NCBI RefSeq assembly: GCF_030811095.1
Contig: NZ_JAUSQL010000001.1
Span: forward strand, 868,001-932,000
From: Trueperella abortisuis
Lineage (GTDB): Bacteria; Actinomycetota; Actinomycetes; Actinomycetales; Actinomycetaceae
Reading direction: 5' to 3'
DNA: 64,000 bases
A program made the position numbers and the translations under genes. Positions 36,148 to 44,838 of the stretch are shown one piece after another; positions within the stretch are counted from its first letter, which is position 1, and the number at the start of each line of letters is the position of its first letter. The notes beneath the pieces were generated by a model. That model made no database searches. It was not told the DNA's origin and saw only the letters and a program-made list of their open reading frames with translations.

Positions 36148-37650
36148 ATGATGCGACGTGGGGACGAAAAGACGAGGTACTTGCGGTACTTCTTTTCTCT
36201 TGTCCTCATGTGGCCGTACCTGTCGTTCGGAATTGTTCACTTTGTTAAGGTTTTCCTCCCTCATCAAGGACACCTCCTAGGCTGGATTGTCTCTTTCCTG
36301 CCGAGCGAAGGTGCATACGCCTTACCGGCAAATCTGCTGTACACGGTGGTGGTATTGCTTTGGCTGTCCCATATGAAGGCTTCGGTTTTGCCTGACGTGG
36401 GATCGACGAGCGAGCAGAGCTTACGTCGTGGTCTTTCGCAAGGCACCATGATGTTTTTCGTAGGAGCAACTGCCCAATTGCTTCTCATGCGCATGTCCTC
36501 GGTTGTTCTATATCAGGAAGCTGACAGGATCGAGGTAAACGATCTTGATAGTTACGTATCAGGTTTTTCTGAGTTTGCCAGTTGGGGCCCTCGAGAGTCT
36601 TTCTGGGCAGCAAAACTGCTAAGCGGTATAGATGGAGCCAACGAAGAACTCGTTCTTGTTGCTTTAGTAATGACCGTGGCAAGAAGTGCTCGCTTTTCAT
36701 GGAAGAGCGCGCTTATTATCTCGCTACTATTTCGCTGGTCAATTCACCTTTACTATGGCCCGATACACGCATTCTTTCGAGTTGCGCTGTGGGGCACATT
36801 TGTCGCGCTCTGGTTTATGAAGAATCGCAACGTTTTCCCGATGTGGGTCGCGCATTTCGTCGCCAATGTCTTTTCCGGCGTGGCCGGCTGGGAAGATACG
36901 CCGATTCATCGGATCGTCAGTTGGTGGGTTGAATCAGGTGAGTTGCTTGTCGTCAGCCTTGGCCTCGTGGGGTTGGCGATAGTCCTCGTGAGATGGTCTG
37001 GCGTGAGGGACAAAAGCCCGATGTCGCCGAAGCTCATCCCTTGCGCGGAAGCCAAATGGAAGAAGCTTGTGTCTCGTTGCGCCTGGGGAATTGGCAGTTT
37101 TAGCGTTTTTGTCGCGACGTTCGCGCTTGGACTGGGGCTTCACCACCATTACAGGTTTGGTATTCCGCCAGCCTTAAAGCGGGGCCAAGCTAACGTCGTC
37201 AACTTGAGCGTAGGAGACTCTCTCTGCATCGGTCTCGGTTATGGCCTGATGGAGGTCTTCCTTGCCTTGTTGACATCGTGGCTGATATCCAGGTTGCGCT
37301 ACCGCCCGACGCGGGTCATGGTCCTCGTCATCGCGATCCGGTTCGTATCCTATATCGAGCTAGGAGTTGCGCAGGCGGCTTTCCTCGCATTCCTGTGGGG
37401 CACGCTTGCATTCGTCTGGATCTTTTTGACGGGCCGTTTCGTGCCTGTGGCGATGGCAGCGTTCTACAGTTTTGCGTCAGTGGGATGGAGCTATGCGACG
37501 GTCGCTGAGGAAGCGCCGGTGTTGTACTGGTTGAAGACGCAGGCAGAGCCGTGGCTCTTCTTTGTCGCTTTGTCTGCCATACTTATCGGGTGTCTATCTG
37601 GGAAGGTCCTCGAGGAGCCTGCGCCCAGAGCTATGTGCAAGGGGTATTGA
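36148..37650 (+). CDS. Large CPBP-like intramembrane protease homologue, two-part membrane protein
   Basis: 500 residues with many hydrophobic segments. The first half carries the CPBP (CAAX protease and bacteriocin-processing) motifs: E166-E167 in GANEELVL, R196/H200 in FRWSIHLYYGP, and H236-x3-N240 in WVAHFVANVF. After a basic linker (about 290-310) a second set of membrane segments follows without those motifs. Typical CPBP proteins are 200-300 residues, so this is a fusion or degenerate duplication. Codon and base usage is far AT-richer than in ffh or the next gene, a sign of transfer. The next gene overlaps its stop by 1 nt. CPBP proteins include bacteriocin self-immunity proteins; the role here is open. 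Confidence 0.7.
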   Translation: MMRRGDEKTRYLRYFFSLVLMWPYLSFGIVHFVKVFLPHQGHLLGWIVSFLPSEGAYALPANLLYTVVVLLWLSHMKASVLPDVGSTSEQSLRRGLSQGTMMFFVGATAQLLLMRMSSVVLYQEADRIEVNDLDSYVSGFSEFASWGPRESFWAAKLLSGIDGANEELVLVALVMTVARSARFSWKSALIISLLFRWSIHLYYGPIHAFFRVALWGTFVALWFMKNRNVFPMWVAHFVANVFSGVAGWEDTPIHRIVSWWVESGELLVVSLGLVGLAIVLVRWSGVRDKSPMSPKLIPCAEAKWKKLVSRCAWGIGSFSVFVATFALGLGLHHHYRFGIPPALKRGQANVVNLSVGDSLCIGLGYGLMEVFLALLTSWLISRLRYRPTRVMVLVIAIRFVSYIELGVAQAAFLAFLWGTLAFVWIFLTGRFVPVAMAAFYSFASVGWSYATVAEEAPVLYWLKTQAEPWLFFVALSAILIGCLSGKVLEEPAPRAMCKGY

Positions 37651-38717
37651 TGGTCATTCGTGTTTCTGGAGCTTTGCGCGGGACAGATGCGAGCCAGGCT
37701 TGGATCGTGGACGGCCGCCTCACCTTCGAGGCGCCGCCTCCGGGCGTGCCGAACGAGGAGATAGCCGGGTTTGCCTACCCCGGCCTCCTCGACGTTCATA
37801 CTCACCCCGGCATGCGCCGAACGCCCGAGCCGCTGCCGGTGGCAGAGATGCGCCGCCGTCTTGAAGTTCTGGCCCGCCACGGGATCACCGCCGTGCGCGA
37901 TGCCGGGGGACAGCACGACCCGAAGGTCGCCTGGGAGCCGGGGCTCGCCCGCGTCATGCATTCCGGCCAGCACATCGCACGCTTCAAACGTTACGAGCGC
38001 TACCTCGCCGTCGACGTCGAGCCGGCCGACCTCCCCGGCGAGGCGCTGCGTCAGCTCCGGCGCGGGGACGGCTGGATCAAGATCGTGGGCGACTGGATCG
38101 ACCGCGAGGTTGGGGACACCACGCCGCTGTGGCCGCGGGCTGCGCTTATCGACGCAGTCGCCGCCGTCCACGACGCCGGGGGCAAGGTCACCGTCCACAC
38201 CTTCGCCACCGAGACCGTCGATGACCTGCTGGAGGCCGGCGTGGATGGGATCGAGCACGGGACCGGCATGACCCGTGACCACCTGCTTGAGGCTGCCGCG
38301 CGAGGCATCTTCGTCACCCCGACGGTCCACCAGATTAGGCGCTTCCCCGAATTCGTGGCCAAGGGTGCGAGGTTCCCCGCCTACGTGAAGCGGATGATGG
38401 GGATGGATGCGCGGCGTCGGGAGCACCTGGCCCTCATGGTCGAGACGGGCACGCACGTCCTCATGGGATCGGACACCGCCGAGAACGTCGCCGAGGTCAA
38501 CTTGGTTGATGAGCTGATCGACGCCGTCGACGACGGCATGCCGGCCGACCTCGTCATGGCCGCCGCCACCTACGACGGGCGGGCCAGCATCGGTTTTGAC
38601 GTGTGGGCGCAGGGCGAGCCTGCCGACCTCGTCGTCTATCGGGAAGACCCGGAAGACAACATCGAGACCCTGCGTGAGCCGGTGGCCGTCTTCGCCTCGG
38701 GTGTGCGGGTGGTCTAG
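37650..38717 (+). CDS. Metal-dependent amidohydrolase (imidazolonepropionase/prolidase-like)
   Basis: A 355-residue amidohydrolase. FAYPGLLDVHTHPGM gives the HxH metal ligands, WIKIVGDW has the bridging Lys position, KVTVHTF and GIEHGTGM the further His ligands, and LMGSDTAENV the catalytic Asp. WAQGEPADLVVY is the typical closing strand. It is a cytosolic hydrolase of unknown substrate; relatives include Xaa-Pro/Xaa-Arg dipeptidases and aryldialkylphosphatase-like enzymes. ATG 37650 overlaps the CPBP stop by 1 nt, yet its composition is normal for the genome, so the coupling with the AT-rich gene is recent or accidental. Confidence 0.85.
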   Translation: MVIRVSGALRGTDASQAWIVDGRLTFEAPPPGVPNEEIAGFAYPGLLDVHTHPGMRRTPEPLPVAEMRRRLEVLARHGITAVRDAGGQHDPKVAWEPGLARVMHSGQHIARFKRYERYLAVDVEPADLPGEALRQLRRGDGWIKIVGDWIDREVGDTTPLWPRAALIDAVAAVHDAGGKVTVHTFATETVDDLLEAGVDGIEHGTGMTRDHLLEAAARGIFVTPTVHQIRRFPEFVAKGARFPAYVKRMMGMDARRREHLALMVETGTHVLMGSDTAENVAEVNLVDELIDAVDDGMPADLVMAAATYDGRASIGFDVWAQGEPADLVVYREDPEDNIETLREPVAVFASGVRVV

Positions 38718-38760
38718 TCGGCCTCGGGTCGCCCGTCGGGGCGACCCGGGACGTGGCGGC

Positions 38761-39705
38761 CTAGAACCAGTCCTCGTCGCCGAGCGGAATGAAGCCTTCG
38801 GGAATGTCCTCGTAGGAGGCCTCGTCCTCGATCGGCTCGACGTGGATGACAATGTCGGTGTTGTCTAGGCGCGCCTGGATTGAGCGCTCGACCTGCGTGG
38901 CGAGGTCGTGTCCCTCCTTGACCGTCCATCCTCCGGGAACCTGGAGGTCGACGTTGATGAAGCGCTCGCGGCCGGCCTGGCGGGTCTGCAGGCCGTGGAA
39001 GCTGATCGAGCCGGGCTCCGAGTAGCTGTGCAGGATCTCGACGATGGCGGCGTTCTCGGCGTCGGGAAGGGTGACGTCCATGAGGCCGGCGAGTGAGGTG
39101 CGCAGGAGCGCGAGGCCGGTCCAGATGATGTTGATGGCCACCGCGATGGCGATCAGCGGGTCGAGGATGTCCCAGCCCGTCACCATGACCAGGATCAGGC
39201 CAGCGACGACGCCGACGGAGGTGATCAGGTCGGTGAGCAGGTGGCGCCCGTCGGCCTCGAGCGTGATCGAGCACTTCCTGCGGCCCACACGGATGAGATA
39301 GGCGCCTGTGGCGCCGTTGATGAGGGCGGCAAGGGTGGAGATGGCTAGGCCGATCCCGAGACTCTCCACCGGCTTGGGGTGGGCTAGACGGGTGATCGCG
39401 GCGAAGATGATGAGGGCGGCGGCGCCGAAGATCATGGCGCCCTCGACTGCCGCGGAGAAGTACTCGGCCTTTGAGCGTCCGAAGGTGTAGCGCGAGCTGG
39501 CGGGCTTGGCGGCCAGCGTGAGTGAGATAAGCGCGATGATCGCGGCCACGAGATTGACCACCGATTCCATCGCATCGGACAGGAGCGAAACAGAGCCGGT
39601 GGCGAGGTAGGCACCCGCCTTGAGGGCAATCGTCGCGACGGCGACGCCGATCGAGAGCCATGCGTAGGGGGCGAGGTTTTGCCGTGGCCGAGTATCTTGG
39701 GTCAT
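38761..39705 (-). CDS. Cation diffusion facilitator family metal exporter
   Basis: 314 residues with about six membrane segments and a cytosolic C-terminal domain. The metal sites are SLLSDAMES near residue 44 and HLLTDLITS near 153, the second giving HxxxD. The C-terminal half (FHGLQTRQAGRERFINVDLQV) is the CDF dimerisation domain. It exports Zn2+, Fe2+ or similar ions in exchange for protons; the ion is not predictable by eye. ATG 39705 is preferred. GACAAT lies 6 nt upstream on the minus strand (39717-39712), so the start looks leaderless. Confidence 0.92.
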   Translation of the reverse strand: MTQDTRPRQNLAPYAWLSIGVAVATIALKAGAYLATGSVSLLSDAMESVVNLVAAIIALISLTLAAKPASSRYTFGRSKAEYFSAAVEGAMIFGAAALIIFAAITRLAHPKPVESLGIGLAISTLAALINGATGAYLIRVGRRKCSITLEADGRHLLTDLITSVGVVAGLILVMVTGWDILDPLIAIAVAINIIWTGLALLRTSLAGLMDVTLPDAENAAIVEILHSYSEPGSISFHGLQTRQAGRERFINVDLQVPGGWTVKEGHDLATQVERSIQARLDNTDIVIHVEPIEDEASYEDIPEGFIPLGDEDWF

Positions 39706-40010
39706 GTTTCTATTGTCACCCGAGCCGGAGCCGATGGAAACTAACAGGTCAGGGACTTTAGGCACACTTCGCTATAATGAAATGGCCGGTTTAGGAGTCG
39801 TGAAATCCAGACACGTGACCACCACCACCGCGCAGATGCCGCGCTGGGAGTGCCAAAACGGCGCGAAATCTGGCATTATGGTTCGTTGTACTCAGGCATC
39901 GCCAGGTCCCTCTCACCGTGGTGATGTCTCAGTCCGGGCAAAGACCAGACGCATGATTTCCCACGTTTCCGGTTGGCGCCCACCAAACATGAACTAGGAG
40001 TGACCGCTAA
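39706..40010 (+). promoter_or_regulatory. Upstream region of the rpsP operon with a -10 box
   Basis: This 305-base region between two divergent genes holds no gene. On the plus strand a perfect TATAAT is at 39773-39778, giving an rpsP leader of about 230 nt; a matching -35 is not clear. On the minus strand GACAAT (39717-39712) serves the CDF gene. AGGAG just before 40011 is the rpsP ribosome binding site. No known leader structure was recognised. Confidence 0.45.
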
Positions 40011-40466
40011 GTGGCAGTCAAGATTCGTTTGAAGCGTATGGGCAAGATTCGCGAGGCCCACTACCGCGTCGTCGTCGTCGATTCTCGCAAGAAGCGCGAC
40101 GGGCGCGTCATCGAGGAGATCGGTTACTACAACCCGAACACCGAGCCGTCGGTGATCGACATCAACTCGGAGCGTGCTCGTTACTGGATCTCGGTCGGCG
40201 CCCAGCCCTCCGAGCCGGTGCTCGCGCAGCTGAAGATCACGGGCGATTGGCAGGCGGCCAAGGGCCTTGAGGGTGGCTCCACCCTCAAGACGGCCGAGGC
40301 CGTGGACATCGCCGCACAGCGCGAAGAGGCCACCAAGGCCGTCCAGGCTGAGGCTGAGAAGCGTCGTGCCGACAAGGCGAAGGCTCGTGAGGAGGCCGAG
40401 GCGGCCGCCAAGGCCGAGGCCGAGGCTGAAACCGACGAGGCTCCGGCAGAGGCTGAGGAAGCGTAA
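40011..40466 (+). CDS. rpsP: 30S ribosomal protein S16
   Basis: The small-subunit protein S16, starting [19 protein letters not shown] from GTG 40011, with AGGAG about 10 nt upstream. The core ends near residue 85. The remaining 65 residues are an Ala/Glu/Lys-rich extension ([20 protein letters not shown]), common in actinobacterial S16 and probably disordered. It is the first gene of rpsP-khpA. Confidence 0.96.
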   Translation: MAVKIRLKRMGKIREAHYRVVVVDSRKKRDGRVIEEIGYYNPNTEPSVIDINSERARYWISVGAQPSEPVLAQLKITGDWQAAKGLEGGSTLKTAEAVDIAAQREEATKAVQAEAEKRRADKAKAREEAEAAAKAEAEAETDEAPAEAEEA

Positions 40467-40702
40467 TGCTTGCTGACGCCTTGGAACACCTCGTTCGCGG
40501 AATCGTGGACAACCCGGATGACGTGGAGGTCACCTCGCGCAATACTCGCCGCGGTGAACTCCTTGAGGTTCGGGTCAATCCTGAGGACCTCGGGCGCGTG
40601 ATCGGCCGCAACGGCCGCACGGCCAAGGCGTTGCGCTCCGTGATCGGTGCACTCGCCACGGAGGGCCCGGTCCGCGTTGACGTGATCGAAACCGATCTGT
40701 AA
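40466..40702 (+). CDS. khpA: KH-domain RNA-binding protein KhpA
   Basis: A 78-residue single-KH protein. The RNA-binding GxxG loop is GRNG in GRVIGRNGRTAKALR. ATG 40466 shares a base with the rpsP stop (TAATG), so it is translationally coupled. KhpA pairs with KhpB in other Gram-positives to act on mRNAs for cell envelope growth. A strong terminator follows. Confidence 0.92.
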   Translation: MLADALEHLVRGIVDNPDDVEVTSRNTRRGELLEVRVNPEDLGRVIGRNGRTAKALRSVIGALATEGPVRVDVIETDL

Positions 40703-40715
40703 TCGCTTCCGTGAG

Positions 40716-40742
40716 GGACCCGCCAGGCTTGGCGGGTCCTTT
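40716..40742 (+). terminator. Rho-independent terminator after khpA
   Basis: A 9-bp stem (40716-40724 with 40731-40739), loop AGGCTT, then TTT. It separates rpsP-khpA from rimM-trmD. Confidence 0.75.
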
Positions 40743-40788
40743 GCTATAGGGGCACGATAGAGAACACAAGAGACGAGAAGGGGTAGGC

Positions 40789-41328
40789 ATGCAGCTGACG
40801 GTGGCGATCGTGGGCGCGGCCCACGGGCTCAAGGGCGAGGTCAAGCTCGACGTGCGGACGGACGATCCGGAGCGGCGCTTGGCCGTGGGGGCGGCACTGG
40901 AGACCGACCCTGCGGACATGGGGCCGGTGACCATCGCCTCCCGGCGCGAGTACAAGGGCGCACAGTACGTGCGCTTCGCCGAGTACTCAGATCGGACGGG
41001 CGCCGAATCCCTGCGCGGGGTGAAACTGGTCATCGAATCTGACGAGGACGAGGCCGAGGAGGATGCCTGGTTCCCGCACGAACTTGAGGGTCTGGAGGCG
41101 CTCGATCCGGAAGGCTATGAGCTGGGAGTGGTTGTCGGCCTCGAGCCGATGCCCGCCCAGGACCTCCTGGTGGTGCGCGAGCCGGACGGCATCCTCACCC
41201 GTGTGCCCTTCGTCAAGGAGATCGTCACCGAGGTCGACCTCGAGGATCACTGCGTCGTCATCGACGCGCCCGCCGGGCTCTTCTCGCCCGATGAGCTCGT
41301 CATCTCCGAGGAAACAGAGGGGCACTAA
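40789..41328 (+). CDS. rimM: 16S rRNA processing protein RimM
   Basis: A 179-residue ribosome assembly factor that binds S19 during 30S maturation. The N-terminal beta-barrel (VAIVGAAHGLKGEVKLDVRTD) and the C-terminal PRC-barrel (ELGVVVGLEPMPAQDLLVV, VPFVKEIV) are both present. GAAGGGG precedes ATG 40789. trmD follows after 1 nt, so the two form one unit. Confidence 0.95.
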   Translation: MQLTVAIVGAAHGLKGEVKLDVRTDDPERRLAVGAALETDPADMGPVTIASRREYKGAQYVRFAEYSDRTGAESLRGVKLVIESDEDEAEEDAWFPHELEGLEALDPEGYELGVVVGLEPMPAQDLLVVREPDGILTRVPFVKEIVTEVDLEDHCVVIDAPAGLFSPDELVISEETEGH

Positions 41329-41329
41329 C

Positions 41330-42685
41330 ATGCGTTTCGACATCATCTCCGTGTTTCCCGAGTTCTTCTCCGTCCTCGATCTGTCGCTCGTTGGCAAGGC
41401 CCGCGAGCGAGGCATCATCGACGTGGACAGTCACGACCTGCGTGCCTGGACCACCGACGTCCACCGCACAGTCGACGACGCTCCCTTTGGCGGCGGCGCC
41501 GGAATGGTGATGAAGCCGGACGTGTGGGGGAAGGCGATCGACGACGTCGTCGCCCCGGGTCGCGTCGTGCTTGCGATACCGACGCCGTCGGGCGTGCCGC
41601 TCACGCAGCGGGCGTGCTGGCAGCTGGCGGAATCGGATCAGATCATCATCGCCTGCGGACGTTACGAGGGGATCGACGCCCGGGTTGCCGAGCATTACCG
41701 CGCGGCCGGCATGGAGGTGGTCGAGTTCTCGCTCGGGGACTACGTGCTCAACGGGGGAGAGGTGGCGGCGATCGCGCTGGTCGAGGCCGTGTCGCGGCTC
41801 GTACCCGGGATGGTGGGCAACCCCGAATCCCTGCGCGAGGAATCGCATGGGGAAGAGGGCCTGCTCGAGTACCCGGTCTACACCAGACCCACGAGCTTTC
41901 GCGGTATCGACGTGCCAGAGGTTCTCACCTCAGGCGACCACGGGAAGGTGGCGCGCTGGCGACGCGACCGCGCCCTCGAACGCACGGCTGCCCGACGCCC
42001 GGACATGATTGCCGCCCTAAGCGCCGACGCGCTCGACAAGAAGGACCGGGCCACGCTCGTCCGGCTCGGCTGGGTGGTCGGGCGAAAGCCCGAGCGCGTC
42101 GTCGTGACGCAGGCACAGCCCGAGGAGGCCAAGCAGGTAGCTGAACTGGCCACCCGGCTCTTCCCGGACGCCTGCCCGCCCGACATGAGCGAAGCGGACA
42201 TCGCGGCCTTTACCGCCGAGAACCTGAGCCGGGAGCGCTTTTCCGACTACATCGCGGACCCGCGCTACCTCACGATGGTGGCGCGGGTGGGCGGGCAGCT
42301 TGCCGGTTATTCGCTCTCCTTCTTTCCGGCAGGACCAGAAGACAGGGCCGAGGCACTGGCGGCCGGGGCGCCGGAGCGAGTGGTGCTCGATGGCGTCCCA
42401 CGCGAGGGCGACCTCGTCTACCTCTCAAAGCTCTACGTGGACGCCCCTTGGCGCGGCAGTGGCATCTTCGACATCCTCATGGGGCAGACACTGGCCGAGA
42501 TTGGTCGGCGCGCGCAGGGTAACGAGCCCTACGTGTGGCTCGGAACCAACACGGCCAACAAGCGCGCTATCCGCGCCTACAAGCGCTTCGGATTCGTCGT
42601 AGCGGGCCAGCGCGAGTTCACGGTGGGTGAGCAGCTCAACAAGGATCTCACTTTGGCGATCCGGGCGCGTGTGGCACAATTGTAG
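41330..42685 (+). CDS. trmD: TrmD (tRNA m1G37 methyltransferase) fused to a GNAT acetyltransferase
   Basis: 451 residues. Residues 1 to about 240 are a full TrmD: MRFDIISVFPEFF, PFGGGAGMV, the trefoil-knot SAM site in GRYEGIDARV and SLGDYVLNGGE. TrmD methylates G37 of tRNAs to prevent frameshifting. From about 258 a complete GNAT fold follows (VTQAQPEEAKQVAEL...), with the acetyl-CoA loop APWRGSGIFDIL near 375 and TNTANKRAIRAYKRFGF at the end. Standalone TrmD is near 240 residues, so this is a true gene fusion in one open frame. The acetyl acceptor is unknown. Confidence 0.93.
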   Translation: MRFDIISVFPEFFSVLDLSLVGKARERGIIDVDSHDLRAWTTDVHRTVDDAPFGGGAGMVMKPDVWGKAIDDVVAPGRVVLAIPTPSGVPLTQRACWQLAESDQIIIACGRYEGIDARVAEHYRAAGMEVVEFSLGDYVLNGGEVAAIALVEAVSRLVPGMVGNPESLREESHGEEGLLEYPVYTRPTSFRGIDVPEVLTSGDHGKVARWRRDRALERTAARRPDMIAALSADALDKKDRATLVRLGWVVGRKPERVVVTQAQPEEAKQVAELATRLFPDACPPDMSEADIAAFTAENLSRERFSDYIADPRYLTMVARVGGQLAGYSLSFFPAGPEDRAEALAAGAPERVVLDGVPREGDLVYLSKLYVDAPWRGSGIFDILMGQTLAEIGRRAQGNEPYVWLGTNTANKRAIRAYKRFGFVVAGQREFTVGEQLNKDLTLAIRARVAQL

Positions 42686-42769
42686 GGCTTGTGTGGGATT
42701 TCTGGCCTGCCGCAGGGGGCCCGATCCGGCTGCAAGAACTTTCCGACGAACGGGCACGTGCCCGGAAAG
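42653..42769 (+). promoter_or_regulatory. Candidate rplS promoter and structured leader
   Basis: TTGGCG (42653-42658), 16 nt, CACAAT (42675-42680) lies inside the end of trmD. The leader then forms a hairpin: CTTTCC (42739-42744) pairs with GGAAAG (42764-42769) and encloses a second one built on CGGGCACGTGCCCG (42750-42763). A ribosomal-protein autoregulatory leader is possible but not recognised. Confidence 0.4.
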
Positions 42770-42804
42770 CACTCTGACCTGCGCGCAGGGTGGTTGAGAA
42801 GATA

Positions 42805-43155
42805 ATGAACATTATCGACAAGATTAACGAAGCGTCGTTGACCGAGCGTCCCGCCTTCCGCGCGGGTGACACGGTGAAGGTCAACGTGAAGGTCGTTGAA
42901 GGTCAGCGTCACCGCATCCAGGTCTTCCAGGGTGTCGTCATCGACCGCAAGGGTGGCAATGGCATCGGCGCGACTTTCACCGTTCGTAAGGTCTCCTTCG
43001 GCGTCGGCGTGGAGCGCCGCTTCCCGCTGCACTCCCCGAACGTTGACTCCATCGAGGTCGTCAGCCGTGGCCGCGTCCGCCGCGCCAAGCTGTACTACCT
43101 GCGTGACCGTCACGGCAAGGCCGCGAAGATCCGCGATATCCGCACCGACGCTTAA
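42805..43155 (+). CDS. rplS: 50S ribosomal protein L19
   Basis: A 116-residue large-subunit protein at the subunit interface. [14 protein letters not shown] followed by [34 protein letters not shown] and [18 protein letters not shown] is the standard L19 sequence. ATG 42805 is chosen over the in-frame GTG 42790 because it matches the family start (MNxxDKxxxxSL). Its own promoter and terminator make it a single-gene unit. Confidence 0.96.
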   Translation: MNIIDKINEASLTERPAFRAGDTVKVNVKVVEGQRHRIQVFQGVVIDRKGGNGIGATFTVRKVSFGVGVERRFPLHSPNVDSIEVVSRGRVRRAKLYYLRDRHGKAAKIRDIRTDA

Positions 43156-43167
43156 GCGCTGTGGACA

Positions 43168-43193
43168 GGGAGCACCCGCAAGGGTGCTTCCTT
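43168..43193 (+). terminator. Terminator after rplS
   Basis: AGCACCC (43171-43177) pairs with GGGTGCT (43182-43188) around GCAA; three further pairs including a G-T extend it to 43168/43191, followed by TT. Beyond it, 43194-43421 holds no recognisable element except GAGGAGG before lepB. Confidence 0.65.
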
Positions 43194-43421
43194 CGTATTC
43201 GCTAGTCCCGCAGATGTCACACCGAAAACGGGAAGATGGTGTGGCACCTGCGGGATTAACGTTTCGCGAGGGCAATTGATGGACGGAACGCGGGCCGGGT
43301 GTTGGTGTTACGCGCGGTTCGAATGCGAACGCTGTCGGCGAATTCACGCCCAGACACCCCCGCTCCGCACGGACGGCCGAGGGCGCGTGCCGTAGTGTAG
43401 ACCTCAGCAAGAGGAGGCGCG

Positions 43422-44183
43422 ATGGAGGAAACCCAAGAGACGAGCATGCCGCCGTCGTACCCGCCCGAGAGCCGTGCCGCCCCGAGCCGGACCGAGGCCG
43501 CGCAGGTCAGCACCAAGAAGCGGATCGGCTCCGTCGTACTCGAGTTCGCCACGATCATTGCCATCGCCCTGCTCATCTCGGTCGTCATCAAGACCTTCTT
43601 CGCGCAAGCCTTCGCCATCCCCTCCGAGTCGATGGAGAACACCCTCATCCCGGGGGATCGGATCCTCGTCAACAAGCTCGCGGACTCGGAGGAAGACCTC
43701 AATCGTGGCGACGTCGTCGTGTTCGTTGACCCCGGCAACTGGCTGAGCGATTCGGCCAAGCCGCACTACACGGGCGTCCAGAAGGCTCTCATCAACCTCG
43801 GCGAGCTCGTGGGCATCGTCCCACAAAACGTGGGCGACCACCTGGTTAAACGGATTATTGGCCTGCCCGGCGACCACGTGACCTGCTGCAACGACGGCCT
43901 CATCACGGTCAACGATGTTCCGATCATGGAAACCTATATCAAGCCCGGCTCAGCGCCCTCAGACACCGCGTTTGACGTCGTGGTGCCCGATGGTCACGTG
44001 TGGGTCATGGGAGATAACCGCGACCGCTCGAAGGATTCCCGCTACCACCAGCAAGCTACAGGCTTCGGCTTCGTGCCGATCACGAACATCGAGGGCCGGG
44101 CATGGCTCACAATCTATCCGCTCGGTCGGATGGGCACGATCCCCTCGGCTAGCGAGGTGTTCGCCAACGTTGATAGTCCCTGA
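43422..44183 (+). CDS. lepB: Signal peptidase I
   Basis: A 253-residue membrane peptidase that removes Sec signal peptides, including in principle that of the cytolysin. A cytosolic N-terminus of 36 residues precedes one membrane segment (VVLEFATIIAIALLISVVI). The catalytic Ser is S70 (IPSESMENTL) and the Lys is K143 (HLVKRIIGLPGD). GDNRDRSKDSR is the conserved box E region. GAGGAGG precedes ATG 43422. rnhB begins inside its last codons. Confidence 0.95.
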   Translation: MEETQETSMPPSYPPESRAAPSRTEAAQVSTKKRIGSVVLEFATIIAIALLISVVIKTFFAQAFAIPSESMENTLIPGDRILVNKLADSEEDLNRGDVVVFVDPGNWLSDSAKPHYTGVQKALINLGELVGIVPQNVGDHLVKRIIGLPGDHVTCCNDGLITVNDVPIMETYIKPGSAPSDTAFDVVVPDGHVWVMGDNRDRSKDSRYHQQATGFGFVPITNIEGRAWLTIYPLGRMGTIPSASEVFANVDSP

Positions 44184-44838
44184 TCGCCAGGTCGAACTCA
44201 GCGTGCTGCGTGAGCTGGCGGCCCGCGGTGGGCGCTACCTCGCGGGGGTCGATGAGGTCGGGCGCGGAGCGCTCGCCGGACCGGCCACGGTGGGGATCGC
44301 CGTCGTCTCCCTCGACACTCCCGGCGACTTCCCGGCGGGGCTACGCGATTCGAAACTCATGACCCCGGCGGCGCGCACACGCGTCGTCGGGCAGGTGCGC
44401 CGATGGGCGGACGCCGTTGCCGTGGGGCACGCCGGTGCCGACGTCGTCAACCGCTGGGGTATTATCGGGGCGTTGAGGTATGCCGCCGCGGAGGCGCTGT
44501 CCCAGCTGGACCTGCCTATCGCGGGGGTGCTCCTGGATGGCAGTCACGACTGGTGGACCCCCTCCGAATTGCCGATCGGGCCGCAGCTGCCGGCCTACCC
44601 CGTCCACATGGAGGTCAAGGGGGATGCGCGGTGCGCGGTGGTGGCCGCGGCGAGCGTTGTGGCCAAGGTGGAACGTGACGAGCTCATGAGGCGACTCGGG
44701 GCCCAGTATCCGGGCTACGATTGGGAACGGAATAAGGGATACTCCTCGCCGTCGCACATCACGGGCCTGCGTGAGCTCGGCGCGAGCGTGCACCACAGGA
44801 CAAGCTGGAAACTACCTGGATTGGAGTCGGGAAAATGA
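44170..44838 (+). CDS. rnhB: Ribonuclease HII
   Basis: Cleaves RNA in RNA-DNA hybrids and at single ribonucleotides. The DEVGRG signature is at 28-33 (LAGVDEVGRGALAGP), with LLDGSHDWW and KVERDELMRRLG following. I chose TTG 44170 (222 residues): it has GCGAGGTG upstream and overlaps lepB by 14 nt. GTG 44203 is the alternative, giving 211 residues. No ATG fits. DUF2469 overlaps the stop by 4 nt. Confidence 0.93.
   Translation: MIVPDRQVELSVLRELAARGGRYLAGVDEVGRGALAGPATVGIAVVSLDTPGDFPAGLRDSKLMTPAARTRVVGQVRRWADAVAVGHAGADVVNRWGIIGALRYAAAEALSQLDLPIAGVLLDGSHDWWTPSELPIGPQLPAYPVHMEVKGDARCAVVAAASVVAKVERDELMRRLGAQYPGYDWERNKGYSSPSHITGLRELGASVHHRTSWKLPGLESGK

Noticed and set aside
43915..44169. Upstream extension of the rnhB frame into lepB
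   Set aside because: The stretch is an off-frame reading of lepB; TTG 44170 or GTG 44203 gives the family length.
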